A stretch of 64,000 nt of DNA from Chryseobacterium foetidum. GTDB taxonomy: Bacteria; Bacteroidota; Bacteroidia; Flavobacteriales; Weeksellaceae. The notes below the pieces were generated by a model. That model saw only the letters and a list, made by a program, of their open reading frames with translations, did not search any database and was not told the origin of the DNA. Every line of letters begins with the position of its first letter. Position 1 is the stretch's first letter. Location: positions 1,798,001 through 1,862,000 of the forward strand of contig NZ_JAMXIA010000001.1 of the NCBI RefSeq assembly GCF_025457425.1, written 5' to 3'. The position numbers were made by a program, and so were the translations under genes. Below, in pieces: positions 1-9,266 of the stretch.

Positions 1-1
1 C

Positions 2-1414
2 AACAATAATTCTGATATTACAACAGATATTTTCCTGAACGGCAGAAGCACAACAGATTACCTGAGTAACTCTGAAGGTCTGAGACAGGAAGTTTCGGCA
101 ACATATCAGAAAAAATTTGATGATAAAAACAAAAAGCTTGATTTCAAATTTACTTTCAACGACAGCGATTCTGAATTCAGCCAAAAAAACGCTGCCAATT
201 TATCGTTTTTCGATCTTGAAAATTCATCAAAATTCAACCTTTATAATTTTAAAGTAGATTATTCCCAACCATTGAAGATTTTAAATGAAGGGAAAATGAG
301 CTTTGGTGCACTTTACGATCAGCAGGATTTTCAGGCTTTGAACAGAAGTACCGTAAATCTTGATTACTCAAGACAGACACTTGCCGGATATTTGGAATTT
401 CAGGCTACATTGAAAAAATTTGATTTCATTGCCGGAGCAAGAGCCGAAAACTACGATATTTCAGGAATTACGAGAGCTTTAGACAATACGGGAACTTTAG
501 TACAGAAAGATTTGATTCCGTTTAAAAAGTTTAAAGTATTTCCGAATGCGAGTATTCAGTACAATTTGATGAAGCAGCTTTTTGCTAATTTAAACTATAA
601 TAAAAAAATCACGTTACCTAGTATTTCTGTCTTAAACCCAAACAACACGACTTTGGGAACAAGCGTTGTAACATCAAGCGGAAACCCAAATCTTCAGCCT
701 ACGATTTATGACAATGCAGAATTTAAAATCAGTGCTTTTGATTATGCATTCATCAGCTACAACACAAGTTGGGTGAAAGACCAGATTGTGCAGAGAATCA
801 CCAGAAACAATAACCTCATCAGCAATGAACAGGTGCAGGTGAACAGGTTGAGAACGCATAATTTTAATTTCGGTTTGCCGATTCCGTTTATGTTGTTTAA
901 TACGCCTTTCAGTGAGCTGATGAAGTTTAATGTAAATCCTGATAAAATGAATTTGCTTTATCTTTATGCAGGATACCAACTTCAGGAATTGCCGGATATC
1001 AAAACCAAAGGTTTTTGGGTGTACAGCATTATGGGACAGTTTATTCTTCCGAAAGATATTAGATTGCAGGCAAATTACAATATTTTAACTCCAAAAGGTA
1101 ATTATTTCTATTTTGAAATCGACAAACCTTTGAACAATGCTTTAGACATCACGGTTTCAAAGAAATTTATGAGTGACCGGCTGAATCTTTCACTTTATGC
1201 GAGAGATATTTTTAATCAGAACAAAAGTGTGCTCCTCGCCCGTTCAGTCGGTGGAACCGTTTTTACTTCAAACAAATTTGACAGCCGCAGCTTCGGAGTT
1301 TCAGTAAATTATAAAATCCCGACCAAAAACAAGTTGGCAAAAGAGGATCCGAATATGATCAAATCTACCAACCAGGGCGAAAGCAATGGTGGAATTTTGC
1401 AGCAGGGACAGTAA
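2..1414 (+). CDS. TonB-dependent receptor-like outer membrane beta-barrel protein, C-terminal part (5' end outside window)
   Basis: The reading frame is already open at the first base, so the gene is cut by the window edge; the apparent TTG start at 272 is internal. The 470 visible residues alternate aromatic and polar strands typical of the outer membrane beta-barrel family (OMP_b-brl_3) found in Bacteroidota TonB-dependent receptors, with segments such as YAGYQLQELP and the near-terminal VSVNYKIP strand. The last ~25 residues are a polar tail rich in N, Q and G rather than a terminal aromatic residue. No plug domain is visible because it would lie upstream. Substrate cannot be inferred. It ends at a bidirectional terminator shared with the convergent pseudouridine synthase gene. 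Confidence 0.82.
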   Translation, partial: NNNSDITTDIFLNGRSTTDYLSNSEGLRQEVSATYQKKFDDKNKKLDFKFTFNDSDSEFSQKNAANLSFFDLENSSKFNLYNFKVDYSQPLKILNEGKMSFGALYDQQDFQALNRSTVNLDYSRQTLAGYLEFQATLKKFDFIAGARAENYDISGITRALDNTGTLVQKDLIPFKKFKVFPNASIQYNLMKQLFANLNYNKKITLPSISVLNPNNTTLGTSVVTSSGNPNLQPTIYDNAEFKISAFDYAFISYNTSWVKDQIVQRITRNNNLISNEQVQVNRLRTHNFNFGLPIPFMLFNTPFSELMKFNVNPDKMNLLYLYAGYQLQELPDIKTKGFWVYSIMGQFILPKDIRLQANYNILTPKGNYFYFEIDKPLNNALDITVSKKFMSDRLNLSLYARDIFNQNKSVLLARSVGGTVFTSNKFDSRSFGVSVNYKIPTKNKLAKEDPNMIKSTNQGESNGGILQQGQ

Positions 1415-1416
1415 AT

Positions 1417-1456
1417 ATGAGTGATGAGTGATGAGTGATGAGTGATGAGTGATGAG
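1417..1456. repeat. 7-bp tandem repeat, about 5.7 copies of ATGAGTG
   Basis: Directly after the receptor stop codon the unit ATGAGTG is repeated five times plus a partial copy with no interruption. It is non-coding and lies before the terminator hairpin. Similar 7-mer runs occur after the stops of the genes ending at 37064 and 38697. Confidence 0.9.
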
Positions 1457-1491
1457 CAAAATTATTCAACACACTTATATTAACTTATTAA

Positions 1492-1522
1492 AAAAACGGT
1501 TTTGCAATACAAAACCGTTTTT
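1492..1522. terminator. Bidirectional rho-independent terminator
   Basis: Perfect 13-bp arms (AAAAACGGTTTTG / CAAAACCGTTTTT) enclose a 5-nt loop, with A-rich and T-rich flanks, so it can end transcription from both sides. It lies between the convergent receptor and pseudouridine synthase genes. Confidence 0.9.
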
Positions 1523-1549
1523 CTTTTTAATATCAATTTACTATTAAAC

Positions 1550-2227
1550 TTATTCGTCACAAGCCCGCCAAATCGCATCATTCTGCGGAACAGGAGCAAT
1601 TATTTCTACCTCTTCTTTTGTAACAGGGTGAATAAAGTTTAGTTTCCTTGCATGAAGATTAATTCCACCATCTGGATTTGAACGTGGCGCTCCATACTTT
1701 AAATCACCTTTTATCGGAACTCCCGTTTTTGATAATTGTGCCCGGATTTGATGATGTCTTCCTGTTTCCAAATCGATTTCCAGCAGAAGATAATTATCTA
1801 AAGTTTTGATGACGTTGTAAGTAAGAATCGATTCCTTAGCTCCTTCGGTAGCTTTTGGGAAAACAATGGCTTTATTATTTTTTTCGTTTTTCTGTAGATA
1901 ATGAACCAACCTTTGGCTTTGCGGAATCATCTCTTTAGCCACAACAGCCCAATAAGTCTTCTTTACCTCTCGGTTTTTGACCATTTGAGTCAATCTTGAC
2001 AAAGCTTTGGAAGTTTTAGCATAAATAACCAATCCCGAAGTCGGCCTGTCGATACGGTGAACCAAACCCAAAAAAACATTTCCGGGTTTGTTGTCTCTTT
2101 TTTTGATAAAATCTTTGATCAATTCCAATAAAGACAAATCACCTGTTTTATCACCCTGCACAAGCTGTCCCACTTTTTTATTGATGACTAAAAGATGGTT
2201 GTCCTCATAAACAATCTGCTCTTCCAT
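1550..2227 (-). CDS. RluA-family RNA pseudouridine synthase
   Basis: A 225-residue single-domain enzyme that isomerises uridine to pseudouridine in rRNA or tRNA. The family signature with the catalytic aspartate is visible at about residues 57-66 (HRIDRPTSGL), followed by the family motif GRHHQIRAQL near residue 155 and LHARKL near residue 192. No N-terminal S4 domain is present, so it is shorter than RluC/RluD. It starts at ATG 2227 and is followed upstream, with a 3-bp gap, by the small membrane protein gene and panB, suggesting a panB-orf109-rlu operon. The exact RNA target cannot be read from sequence. Confidence 0.88.
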   Translation of the reverse strand: MEEQIVYEDNHLLVINKKVGQLVQGDKTGDLSLLELIKDFIKKRDNKPGNVFLGLVHRIDRPTSGLVIYAKTSKALSRLTQMVKNREVKKTYWAVVAKEMIPQSQRLVHYLQKNEKNNKAIVFPKATEGAKESILTYNVIKTLDNYLLLEIDLETGRHHQIRAQLSKTGVPIKGDLKYGAPRSNPDGGINLHARKLNFIHPVTKEEVEIIAPVPQNDAIWRACDE

Positions 2228-2230
2228 AAA

Positions 2231-2560
2231 CTATCTTCCCTGATATGACCTGTTTGAAAAACTGATGATAATTCCTGCCAACAAACCTATTGTTTTGATA
2301 TAATTGAAAGAGGAATCATAAGGCAAAAATGCACCAATAATACATAATCCTGCAGCAGCATACATCGGGTAAACAAAATTTCTGTTACCTACAGAAGGAG
2401 CCTGCAGAATGAAACTGATTCCTACCAAAACGTAGAAAAGTCTTTTGGAAAGAAAATCATTAATATCTTGCGGAAAAATATGAAACCAACCTACTACAAG
2501 GCAAAGTAAAGCGACAATAGACAAGACTCCCTGAGCTGTCTGAAGATTATTTCCTCTCAT
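2231..2560 (-). CDS. Small conserved membrane protein, function unknown
   Basis: This 109-residue protein has about four hydrophobic segments (roughly residues 12-30, 38-52, 62-80, 86-103) and a short basic C-terminus. I do not recognise a named family. Its ATG overlaps the panB stop by one base (TAATG), indicating translational coupling, and it is followed after 3 bp by the pseudouridine synthase. Its position in this tight operon supports it being a real gene. Confidence 0.75.
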   Translation of the reverse strand: MRGNNLQTAQGVLSIVALLCLVVGWFHIFPQDINDFLSKRLFYVLVGISFILQAPSVGNRNFVYPMYAAAGLCIIGAFLPYDSSFNYIKTIGLLAGIIISFSNRSYQGR

Positions 2561-3375
2561 TAATAACTTTCATTTTGATTAGGAAAATCAGCCGACTTCA
2601 CATCTTTGACATATTGTGAAACCGCACCGGTAATTTCAGTATATAAATCTAAATATCTTCTCAAAAATTTCGGAGAGAAACCTTTATTCATACCAACCAT
2701 ATCGTGATACACCAAAACCTGTCCATCGCAATAAGGACCAGCTCCAATTCCGATCGTTGGAATTGATATACTTTCCGTCACCCTTTTAGCCAAATCTGCA
2801 GGGATTTTTTCTAAAACCACACCGAAACAGCCTAATTCCTCAAGCAATTTTGCATCACTAATCAGTTTTTCAGCTTCAGCTTCTTCTTTAGCTCGTACTT
2901 TATAGGTTCCGAACTGATAAATCGACTGAGGAGTCAATCCCAAATGCCCCATAATAGGAATTCCGGCATTGATGATTTTCTTGATTGATTTTGAAATTTC
3001 TTTTCCACCTTCAATTTTGATAGCATGAGCACCACCTTCTTTCATCATTCGTACGGCAGATTCCAAAGCCAGATCGGGATTACTCTGATAGGTTCCGAAC
3101 GGTAAATCGGCAATTACCAAAGCTCTCTCTACTCCTCTCACCACACTCTGAGTATGATAAATCATGTGATCCAAAGTAATTGGAAGGGTGGTTTCAAAAC
3201 CCGCCATCACATTTGCTGCCGAGTCGCCGATAAGGACGGTATCTACTCCACCGGCATCAACCATTTTTGCAGTGGTAAAATCGTAAGCGGTAAGCATGGT
3301 GATTTTCTCTTTGTCGAATTTCATTTTTCGCAAAGTTTCGGTCGTAACTCTCTTAATTTCAGAATGTACAGACAT
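2560..3375 (-). CDS. panB: 3-methyl-2-oxobutanoate hydroxymethyltransferase (ketopantoate synthesis)
   Basis: PanB transfers a hydroxymethyl group from 5,10-methylene-tetrahydrofolate to 2-oxoisovalerate, the first committed step of pantothenate and coenzyme A synthesis, in the cytoplasm. The 271-residue length is normal. Characteristic segments include [17 protein letters not shown] (residues 29-45), the metal-binding GDS motif near residue 51, IKIEGG, the GHLGLTPQS motif near residue 144 and GIGAG with the following glycine-rich turn near residue 210. The barrel fold and conserved blocks are intact. It is the first gene of an apparent three-gene operon; no other pantothenate gene lies nearby. 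Confidence 0.96.
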   Translation of the reverse strand: MSVHSEIKRVTTETLRKMKFDKEKITMLTAYDFTTAKMVDAGGVDTVLIGDSAANVMAGFETTLPITLDHMIYHTQSVVRGVERALVIADLPFGTYQSNPDLALESAVRMMKEGGAHAIKIEGGKEISKSIKKIINAGIPIMGHLGLTPQSIYQFGTYKVRAKEEAEAEKLISDAKLLEELGCFGVVLEKIPADLAKRVTESISIPTIGIGAGPYCDGQVLVYHDMVGMNKGFSPKFLRRYLDLYTEITGAVSQYVKDVKSADFPNQNESY

Positions 3376-3433
3376 AATATGTTTCGGATTTAATGTTTAA
3401 GGTTTAAAGTTTAGCAGTCAACTTAAATAAATA

Positions 3434-3456
3434 AAAGTTCCAGAATCTGGAACTTT
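3434..3456 (-). terminator. Terminator hairpin after the Crp/Fnr regulator gene
   Basis: An 11-bp inverted repeat (AAAGTTCCAGA / TCTGGAACTTT) separated by one base, effectively a stem with a 3-5 nt loop, lies 19 bp after the regulator stop and is followed on the minus strand by a T-rich stretch. Confidence 0.7.
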
Positions 3457-3474
3457 AAGCTTTAATTGTAAGAT

Positions 3475-4188
3475 TTACAGAACGACATGTCCTAATTTCA
3501 TGAGTTTGTCGTGATTGAGAATTTTGATATTCCTGCCGTCCACTTCGATGAGCTGATCACCTTTAAATTCAGAAATCAGTCTGATAGCACTTTCGGTTGC
3601 TGTACCAATGATATTGGCAATTTCTTCTCTTGTCAAGGAAATTTTGATGAAACCTTCAGGATCTGTTCCTAATTTCTGTTCCAGCAAAATTAAAATCTCC
3701 GCAAGTCTCTCTCTGACAGTTTTCTGTGCTAAAAAAGTAATGGTATTTGAAGATTCTCCCAATTCGTAAGAAATTTTCTGAAGCATCACGAAAGAAAGCT
3801 GAGAGTCAACCTCCAAAAGATGCATGAAAATATCTGAAGGAAGAAAAGTACATTCGATATCGGTCATTGCTTCTGCTTTTGCCTGAAAATTTTCACCGCA
3901 AAGAAGAGCACGGTAACCGATGAGGTCACCTTCTTTTATAAATCTTAAAATCTGATCTTTACCGAAAGCTCCGGATTTTGATAATTTTGCGGCACCACTT
4001 TCGATGACGTAAATACCTTTAGGAATTTCTCCGTCCTCAAAAATGATATCGTGTTTTTGAAATGTAAATTTCTTTTTGGCATTGAAATATTTTTCGTAAT
4101 CTTTCTCTGAAAGCCTTTCTTTAAAAGACTGATCATTAAAAACTTTAGCAAATCTTTCTTCAATGACAACTTGTTGTTCCTGCGACAT
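3475..4188 (-). CDS. Crp/Fnr-family transcriptional regulator
   Basis: The 237-residue protein has an N-terminal cyclic-nucleotide-binding-like beta-roll (about residues 30-145) and a C-terminal winged helix (about 160-230) with the recognition region LTREEIANIIGTATESAIRLI. There is no N-terminal cysteine cluster as in Fnr, so it is unlikely to sense oxygen with a 4Fe-4S cluster; the effector is unknown. I chose ATG 4188 (MSQEQQ) because the longer frame to 4299 runs into the divergent ccoI gene and its extra residues look non-coding. It is divergent from the cbb3 oxidase cluster with an 84-bp gap, so it probably controls that cluster and itself. Confidence 0.88.
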   Translation of the reverse strand: MSQEQQVVIEERFAKVFNDQSFKERLSEKDYEKYFNAKKKFTFQKHDIIFEDGEIPKGIYVIESGAAKLSKSGAFGKDQILRFIKEGDLIGYRALLCGENFQAKAEAMTDIECTFLPSDIFMHLLEVDSQLSFVMLQKISYELGESSNTITFLAQKTVRERLAEILILLEQKLGTDPEGFIKISLTREEIANIIGTATESAIRLISEFKGDQLIEVDGRNIKILNHDKLMKLGHVVL

Positions 4189-4207
4189 TCTAATATGACA
4201 TTTATCA

Positions 4208-4239
4208 CAAAAATAGAACTTTTTAAATCGATAAACAAA
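4208..4239 (-). promoter_or_regulatory. Promoter of the Crp/Fnr regulator
   Basis: On the minus strand TTTG (4236-4239) is followed after 20 bp by TATTTTTG (4208-4215), matching the Bacteroidota -33/-7 pattern. The start codon lies 20 bp further on. Confidence 0.65.
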
Positions 4240-4250
4240 AAAAAATGTTA

Positions 4251-4258
4251 TAATTTTG
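4251..4258 (+). promoter_or_regulatory. Promoter -7 element of the ccoI operon
   Basis: TAATTTTG fits TAnnTTTG exactly and lies 14 bp before the ccoI ATG, implying a very short leader. No clear TTTG was found at -33, so an activator such as the divergent Crp/Fnr protein may be needed. Confidence 0.55.
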
Positions 4259-4272
4259 TAAGCCAATAATTT

Positions 4273-6654
4273 ATGAAGGTGAGCGAGAACTGTTTTCATT
4301 GTGGTCAGGAGATAGAAAAAGAGCGTATTTTATTTGATGAAAAGCTCTTTTGCTGTGCAGGATGTAAGTCTGTTTTTGAAATTCTGAACACCAACAATCT
4401 CGGTAATTTTTACGAACTCAACAAAAAAGCAGGGATCAGACCTGATGAAAATTCATCACAATTCGATTACCTCGACACCCCTGAAATTTTTGACCGTGTT
4501 GCCGATTTTTCTGAAGGAAACACCAGTCTTGTCACTTTCAGAATTCCTGTTATTCACTGCTCATCTTGCATTTGGCTTCTGGAAAGTCTGCATACCCTCA
4601 ACAAAGACATTCATTATTCTCAGGTCAATTTTACAAGAAAGACCCTGCAGGTTTCATTCAACCATAACGAATTAAAATTAAGTGATTTAGCTAAATTTTT
4701 AACGAATCTTGGATATAAACCCGCCATCAATCTCGAAACTGCCGAGAAAAATGAAGATCATTTAGATAAATCTTTACTGGTAAAACTGGCCATCGCAGGT
4801 TTCGCCTTCGGAAACGGAATGTTTTTAGCCTTCCCCGAGTACATCGGTGGTGAAGATTACTGGATGGATCATTACAAGGGATTATTCAGATTTCTGATGT
4901 TTCTGCTTTCCGTTCCTGTTGTATTTTATTCAGCTTCAGACTATTACAAATCCGCATGGTATGGTTTAAAAAATAAAATCGTCAATATCGATGTTCCGAT
5001 TGTGCTGGGAATTTTTGTATTGTTCGGACGAAGTATCTACGAAGTGGCAACCGATTACGGACCTGGATATTTTGACACCCTGTGCGGACTTTTATTCTTC
5101 ATGCTTTTAGGGAAAATCTTCCAGAAAAGAACCTACAGCTCTCTTTCTTACGACAGAGATTACAAATCTTTCTATCCGATTGCTGTTACCAAAGTTGATT
5201 TTCATGGAAAACAGGAAAATATTTTACTTTCTGAAATTAAAATCGGCGACAGAATTTTAGTTAGAAATCATGAAATTATTCCTGTTGATGCCATCTTAAT
5301 CAGCGGAAACGGAAATATCGACAACAGCTTTATCACTGGAGAAAGTGAAAGCATCAGCAAAAAAGCGGGCGACAAAATTTTTGCCGGAGGAAAACAAATC
5401 GGTTCTTCCCTTGAGCTTGAAGTGATTAAAAACGTCGATCAAAGTTACCTTACCCAACTTTGGAACAAAGAAGCCTTCAAAAAACACGAAACCGGACTTG
5501 ATACTTTAATCAACAACATCAGTAAATATTTCACTTTCATTATTTTAGGAATTGCACTGGTGGCCGGAATTTATTGGTATTTCATTGATTTGGAAACCAT
5601 GTTTCAGGTGATTTCAGCGGTTTTAATTATTGCCTGTCCTTGTGCCTTAGCCTTGTCTTCTCCGTTTACTTTTGGCCATATCATGAGAATTTTAGGCAGA
5701 AATAAATTCTATGTAAAAGACACATTAACGATTGAGAAAATTGCGAAAGTCAACACTTTGGTTTTTGATAAAACAGGAACCATAACGCACAGAAAAAAAT
5801 CCAACATCAGATACGAAGGCTCTGAAATTCAGGAATTTGATCTGCTGAACATTAAAAGTTTGCTTAAAAATTCAAATCACCCGCTGTCGAAATCACTATA
5901 TGAATTCTTAGACATCAAAGATGATTATTTTCCGGTAGACAATTTTGAAGAAATTTCAGGTAAGGGTTACGAAGCAAGTGTAAGAAGCAATGTTTACAAA
6001 ATTGGTTCTGCAAAATACAATAATCAAGAATCTAAAAATCTTGAAACCGCAGTTTACATCAGCAGGAACGATCAGTTCATCGGAAAATTTATTTTTAAAA
6101 ATGAATACCGTGAAAACCTTAAAAATCTCTTTAGAAAACTTACCAGTTATAAGATTTTTATTCTGAGCGGAGACAATTCTTCCGAGGAAAATCAGCTTCA
6201 GGAAATCATCCCGAATTACAGTTCGATGGCCTTCAATCAAAATCCGGAAGACAAACTCAATTACATTAAAAATCTTCAGGATCAGGGCTTGAAAGTAATC
6301 ATGTTGGGCGACGGATTAAACGATGCCGGAGCTTTAAAACAAAGCAACGTCGGAATTGCGATTTCTGACGACAGTAACAGCTTTACACCCTCTTCCGATG
6401 TGATTATGAACGGTGAAAAAGTTTCACAGTTAGACAATTATTTACAAGTCTGCAAAGGTTCAATTATGATTGTAAAACTCACCTTCCTGATCAGCTTTCT
6501 GTATAATGTCGTGGGTCTTACCTTTGCCGTAACCGGAAATATGAGTCCGCTTTTTGCGGCTTTGATTATGCCGGCGAGTTCGATCACCGTAATTTCGTTT
6601 ACCACAATTTCAACTTGGATTTTGGGACGGAAATATTTCCGTAAACAAGCTTAA
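4273..6654 (+). CDS. ccoI: Copper-translocating P-type ATPase of cbb3 oxidase assembly (CcoI/FixI)
   Basis: CcoI moves copper across the inner membrane for insertion into the CuB centre of cbb3 oxidase. The 793-residue protein begins with a four-cysteine metal-binding region (CxxC at residues 7-10, CCxxC at 27-31), then an HMA domain with CSSC (96-99). The P-type motifs follow: TGES (355-358), the metal-transport motif CPC (455-457), the phosphorylated aspartate in DKTGT (499), and GDGLNDAGAL near the C-terminus. About eight membrane segments are visible. It heads the oxidase cluster and is followed by ccoS after 108 bp that hold a possible second promoter. Confidence 0.95.
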   Translation: MKVSENCFHCGQEIEKERILFDEKLFCCAGCKSVFEILNTNNLGNFYELNKKAGIRPDENSSQFDYLDTPEIFDRVADFSEGNTSLVTFRIPVIHCSSCIWLLESLHTLNKDIHYSQVNFTRKTLQVSFNHNELKLSDLAKFLTNLGYKPAINLETAEKNEDHLDKSLLVKLAIAGFAFGNGMFLAFPEYIGGEDYWMDHYKGLFRFLMFLLSVPVVFYSASDYYKSAWYGLKNKIVNIDVPIVLGIFVLFGRSIYEVATDYGPGYFDTLCGLLFFMLLGKIFQKRTYSSLSYDRDYKSFYPIAVTKVDFHGKQENILLSEIKIGDRILVRNHEIIPVDAILISGNGNIDNSFITGESESISKKAGDKIFAGGKQIGSSLELEVIKNVDQSYLTQLWNKEAFKKHETGLDTLINNISKYFTFIILGIALVAGIYWYFIDLETMFQVISAVLIIACPCALALSSPFTFGHIMRILGRNKFYVKDTLTIEKIAKVNTLVFDKTGTITHRKKSNIRYEGSEIQEFDLLNIKSLLKNSNHPLSKSLYEFLDIKDDYFPVDNFEEISGKGYEASVRSNVYKIGSAKYNNQESKNLETAVYISRNDQFIGKFIFKNEYRENLKNLFRKLTSYKIFILSGDNSSEENQLQEIIPNYSSMAFNQNPEDKLNYIKNLQDQGLKVIMLGDGLNDAGALKQSNVGIAISDDSNSFTPSSDVIMNGEKVSQLDNYLQVCKGSIMIVKLTFLISFLYNVVGLTFAVTGNMSPLFAALIMPASSITVISFTTISTWILGRKYFRKQA

Positions 6655-6724
6655 AAAGCCTTATTTAGATTGGTTTTAAATTAGAGAAAGCCCGTATTTC
6701 GTGATAATTCTCATTATTTTTCCT

Positions 6725-6756
6725 TAATTTTGAACCCCGAAAAAGGGTTAATTTTG
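6725..6756 (+). promoter_or_regulatory. Possible internal promoter(s) before ccoS
   Basis: The 8-mer TAATTTTG occurs twice (6725-6732 and 6749-6756), each fitting TAnnTTTG. The second lies 6 bp before the ccoS ATG. Between them AACCC and GGGTT form a small inverted repeat. This could let the oxidase structural genes be expressed apart from ccoI. Confidence 0.45.
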
Positions 6757-6762
6757 TAGCAA

Positions 6763-6984
6763 ATGGATATTCTGTATTTAATGATCCTTTGCAGTGTTTC
6801 TTTAGCTGCAGTTTTTCTGGTAGTTTTTATCATCTATGCCAGAAAAGGACAGTTTGAAGATGACGAATCGCCCGCTGTAAGAATTCTTTTTGACTCTGGT
6901 GAAATCAAGGATAAAAAGAAAACACAGGACGAAGAAAAAGAGAAAGAGGAGATTAAAAATAAATTTGAAGATAAAAGTGAATAG
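6763..6984 (+). CDS. ccoS: cbb3-type cytochrome oxidase assembly protein CcoS
   Basis: This 73-residue protein has one N-terminal membrane helix (about residues 4-25) followed by ARKGQFEDDESPAVRILFD, the family signature, and a highly charged tail of lysine and glutamate. CcoS is needed for maturation of the cofactors of cbb3 oxidase. It lies directly between ccoI and the oxidase subunit genes, with only 5 bp to ccoNO. Confidence 0.92.
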   Translation: MDILYLMILCSVSLAAVFLVVFIIYARKGQFEDDESPAVRILFDSGEIKDKKKTQDEEKEKEEIKNKFEDKSE

Positions 6985-6989
6985 TTAAT

Positions 6990-9251
6990 ATGGAGACACA
7001 AAAGTTTAGTTATGACAACAATATTGTCCGTGCATTCCTTTACGCTACCATAATTTTTGGAATTATTGGTTTTACGTTTGGATTAACGGCAGCATTGATG
7101 CTTTTCTATCCTGAGCTTCCTGAGTTTTTGTTTGGTACTGATGATACAACCATCAACAGTCTGGCGTCAGGAAATATTCAGGGTTTAATGAATACGCAGG
7201 GCGCATTTGGTTTTGGAAGAATCAGAATGCTGCACACCACCACGGTGATCTTTGCCTTTGTCTGTAACATTGTTTACGTAGGGGTTTATTACTCTACACA
7301 GAGATTATTAAAGACAAGAATGTACAGCGATACGCTATCATGGATTCATTTCTGGACATGGCAGCTGATGATTGTAGCAGCTTTTATCACATTCTTTATG
7401 GGGATCAACACTTCAAAAGAATATGCTGAACACGAGTGGCCAATTGACATTCTTACAGGAGTTTCATGGCTGATCTTTGGGATCAACATGATAATGACCA
7501 TTAAAAAAAGGAGAGTACGTCACCTTTATGTAGCAATTTGGTTCTATCTGGGAACATGGATTGCTGTTCTTATGCTTCACATCTTCAATAATCTTGAGGT
7601 TCCTTTATCTTTTTCAGGATGGAAATCCTACTCTGCTTACGCAGGGGTAAAAGATGCTATCGTACAATGGTGGTATGGTCACAATGCCGTTGCATTTATC
7701 CTTACAACTCCTGTACTTGGTTTGATGTACTATTTCTTACCAAAAGCAGCAGACAGACCGGTATTCTCGTATAAACTTTCAATTATTCACTTCTGGTCAC
7801 TGATCTTCGTATACATCTGGGCTGGTCCTCACCACCTTCAGTATACAGCATTACCGGCTTGGGCACAGGCAGTGGGAACTGGTTTCTCAATCATGCTAAT
7901 CGCACCATCTTGGGGAGGAATGCTGAACGGGCTTCTTACATTAAGAGGTGCCTGGGATAAAGTAAGAGAAAATCCAATCTTGAAATTCTTCGTAGTGGCA
8001 GTTACCTGTTATGGTATGGCGACTTTCGAAGGACCTTTACTGGCAACAAAAAATATCAACAAAATCGGTCACTTTACCGACTGGGTAATTGGTCACGTTC
8101 ACTTAGGTGCATTAGGATGGAATGGTTTCATGGCATTCGGTGTAATCTACTATTTGGTACCAATTCTATGGAGAACTAAAATGTACTCAGTAAAACTAGC
8201 CAACTGGCATTTCTGGTTGGGTACTTTAGGTATTATTTTCTATGCTGTACCAATGTATATCGCAGGATTTACGCAAGGTTTGATGTGGAAGCAATTTAAT
8301 CCGGACGGAACGTTATTGTGGAAAAACTGGTTAGATACCGTTACTGCAATTATCCCTTACTACAAATTAAGATTTTTAGGAGGTTTATTCTATCTATCAG
8401 GAGGCTTACTTATGGTTGTGAATGTTTACATGACAGTAAGAAAAGGATCATTCCAGAAAGAAGTTCCTGCAGAAGCTCCGGCTTTGGCCAATATCAGCAA
8501 CAAAAGAAAAGAAGGAGAAGGTTTCCACCTTTGGTTGGAAAGAATGCCGATGTTACTTACAGTATTGTCATTGGTTACCATTTCAATCGGAAGTATGATC
8601 GAAATTATTCCTACTTTATCACTTAAGAAAAGTGTACCTACAATTTCTGCAGTGAAACCATATTCACCACTGGAACTTGAAGGTAGAGATTTATATATCC
8701 GTGAAGGCTGTAACGCCTGTCACTCTCAGATGGTAAGACCATTCCGAGATGAGATTGTAAGATTTAACGGTAAAAACGGACAGTACTCTAAAGCTGGGGA
8801 ATTTGTTTACGACAGACCTTTCCTCTGGGGATCAAAAAGAACCGGACCGGATTTGCACAGAGAAGGTGGTAAAAACCCGAGCTCATGGCATTACAAACAC
8901 ATGTACAACCCAAGATCTACATCAGCAGGTTCTATCATGCCGCGTTACCCATGGTTGATTTCAAACAATTTAGACAGATCTAAAATGGTTGATAAAATCA
9001 GATTTATGAAAGGTACTTATGACGTTCCTTACACAAAAGCTCAGATTGACTCTGCAGATAAATGGGCAGATAATCAAGCAGCAAAAATTGTAAGCGATAT
9101 CTTTGTAGAAGCTCCGGATTTGAAGGATGCCTATGCAAAAAGACCTAAAGGTGAGCTTGAGAAAAAAGAAATCATTGCTTTAATTTCTTACTTACAGAGA
9201 TTGGGTACTGATATCAAAACGACAGAAGTAAAAACAGCAAGTAATAACTAA
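6990..9251 (+). CDS. ccoNO: cbb3-type cytochrome c oxidase, fused subunits I and II (CcoN-CcoO)
   Basis: The 753-residue protein joins the catalytic haem-copper subunit CcoN (about residues 1-490, twelve or so membrane helices, with conserved histidines in WWYGHNAV, AGPHHLQY and GHVHLGALGWNG) to CcoO (about 530-753), a membrane-anchored c-type cytochrome with one haem site, CNACH at 574-578, and a distal methionine candidate in SIMPRYPW. The fusion is usual in Bacteroidota, while the two are separate genes in Proteobacteria. The enzyme reduces oxygen to water with high affinity while pumping protons. Confidence 0.97.
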   Translation: METQKFSYDNNIVRAFLYATIIFGIIGFTFGLTAALMLFYPELPEFLFGTDDTTINSLASGNIQGLMNTQGAFGFGRIRMLHTTTVIFAFVCNIVYVGVYYSTQRLLKTRMYSDTLSWIHFWTWQLMIVAAFITFFMGINTSKEYAEHEWPIDILTGVSWLIFGINMIMTIKKRRVRHLYVAIWFYLGTWIAVLMLHIFNNLEVPLSFSGWKSYSAYAGVKDAIVQWWYGHNAVAFILTTPVLGLMYYFLPKAADRPVFSYKLSIIHFWSLIFVYIWAGPHHLQYTALPAWAQAVGTGFSIMLIAPSWGGMLNGLLTLRGAWDKVRENPILKFFVVAVTCYGMATFEGPLLATKNINKIGHFTDWVIGHVHLGALGWNGFMAFGVIYYLVPILWRTKMYSVKLANWHFWLGTLGIIFYAVPMYIAGFTQGLMWKQFNPDGTLLWKNWLDTVTAIIPYYKLRFLGGLFYLSGGLLMVVNVYMTVRKGSFQKEVPAEAPALANISNKRKEGEGFHLWLERMPMLLTVLSLVTISIGSMIEIIPTLSLKKSVPTISAVKPYSPLELEGRDLYIREGCNACHSQMVRPFRDEIVRFNGKNGQYSKAGEFVYDRPFLWGSKRTGPDLHREGGKNPSSWHYKHMYNPRSTSAGSIMPRYPWLISNNLDRSKMVDKIRFMKGTYDVPYTKAQIDSADKWADNQAAKIVSDIFVEAPDLKDAYAKRPKGELEKKEIIALISYLQRLGTDIKTTEVKTASNN

Positions 9252-9266
9252 ACATTAAAATTAAAG

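Noticed and set aside
1417..1456. Possible CRISPR-like array
   Set aside because: The unit is 7 bp with no spacers and there are no cas genes; it is a simple tandem repeat.
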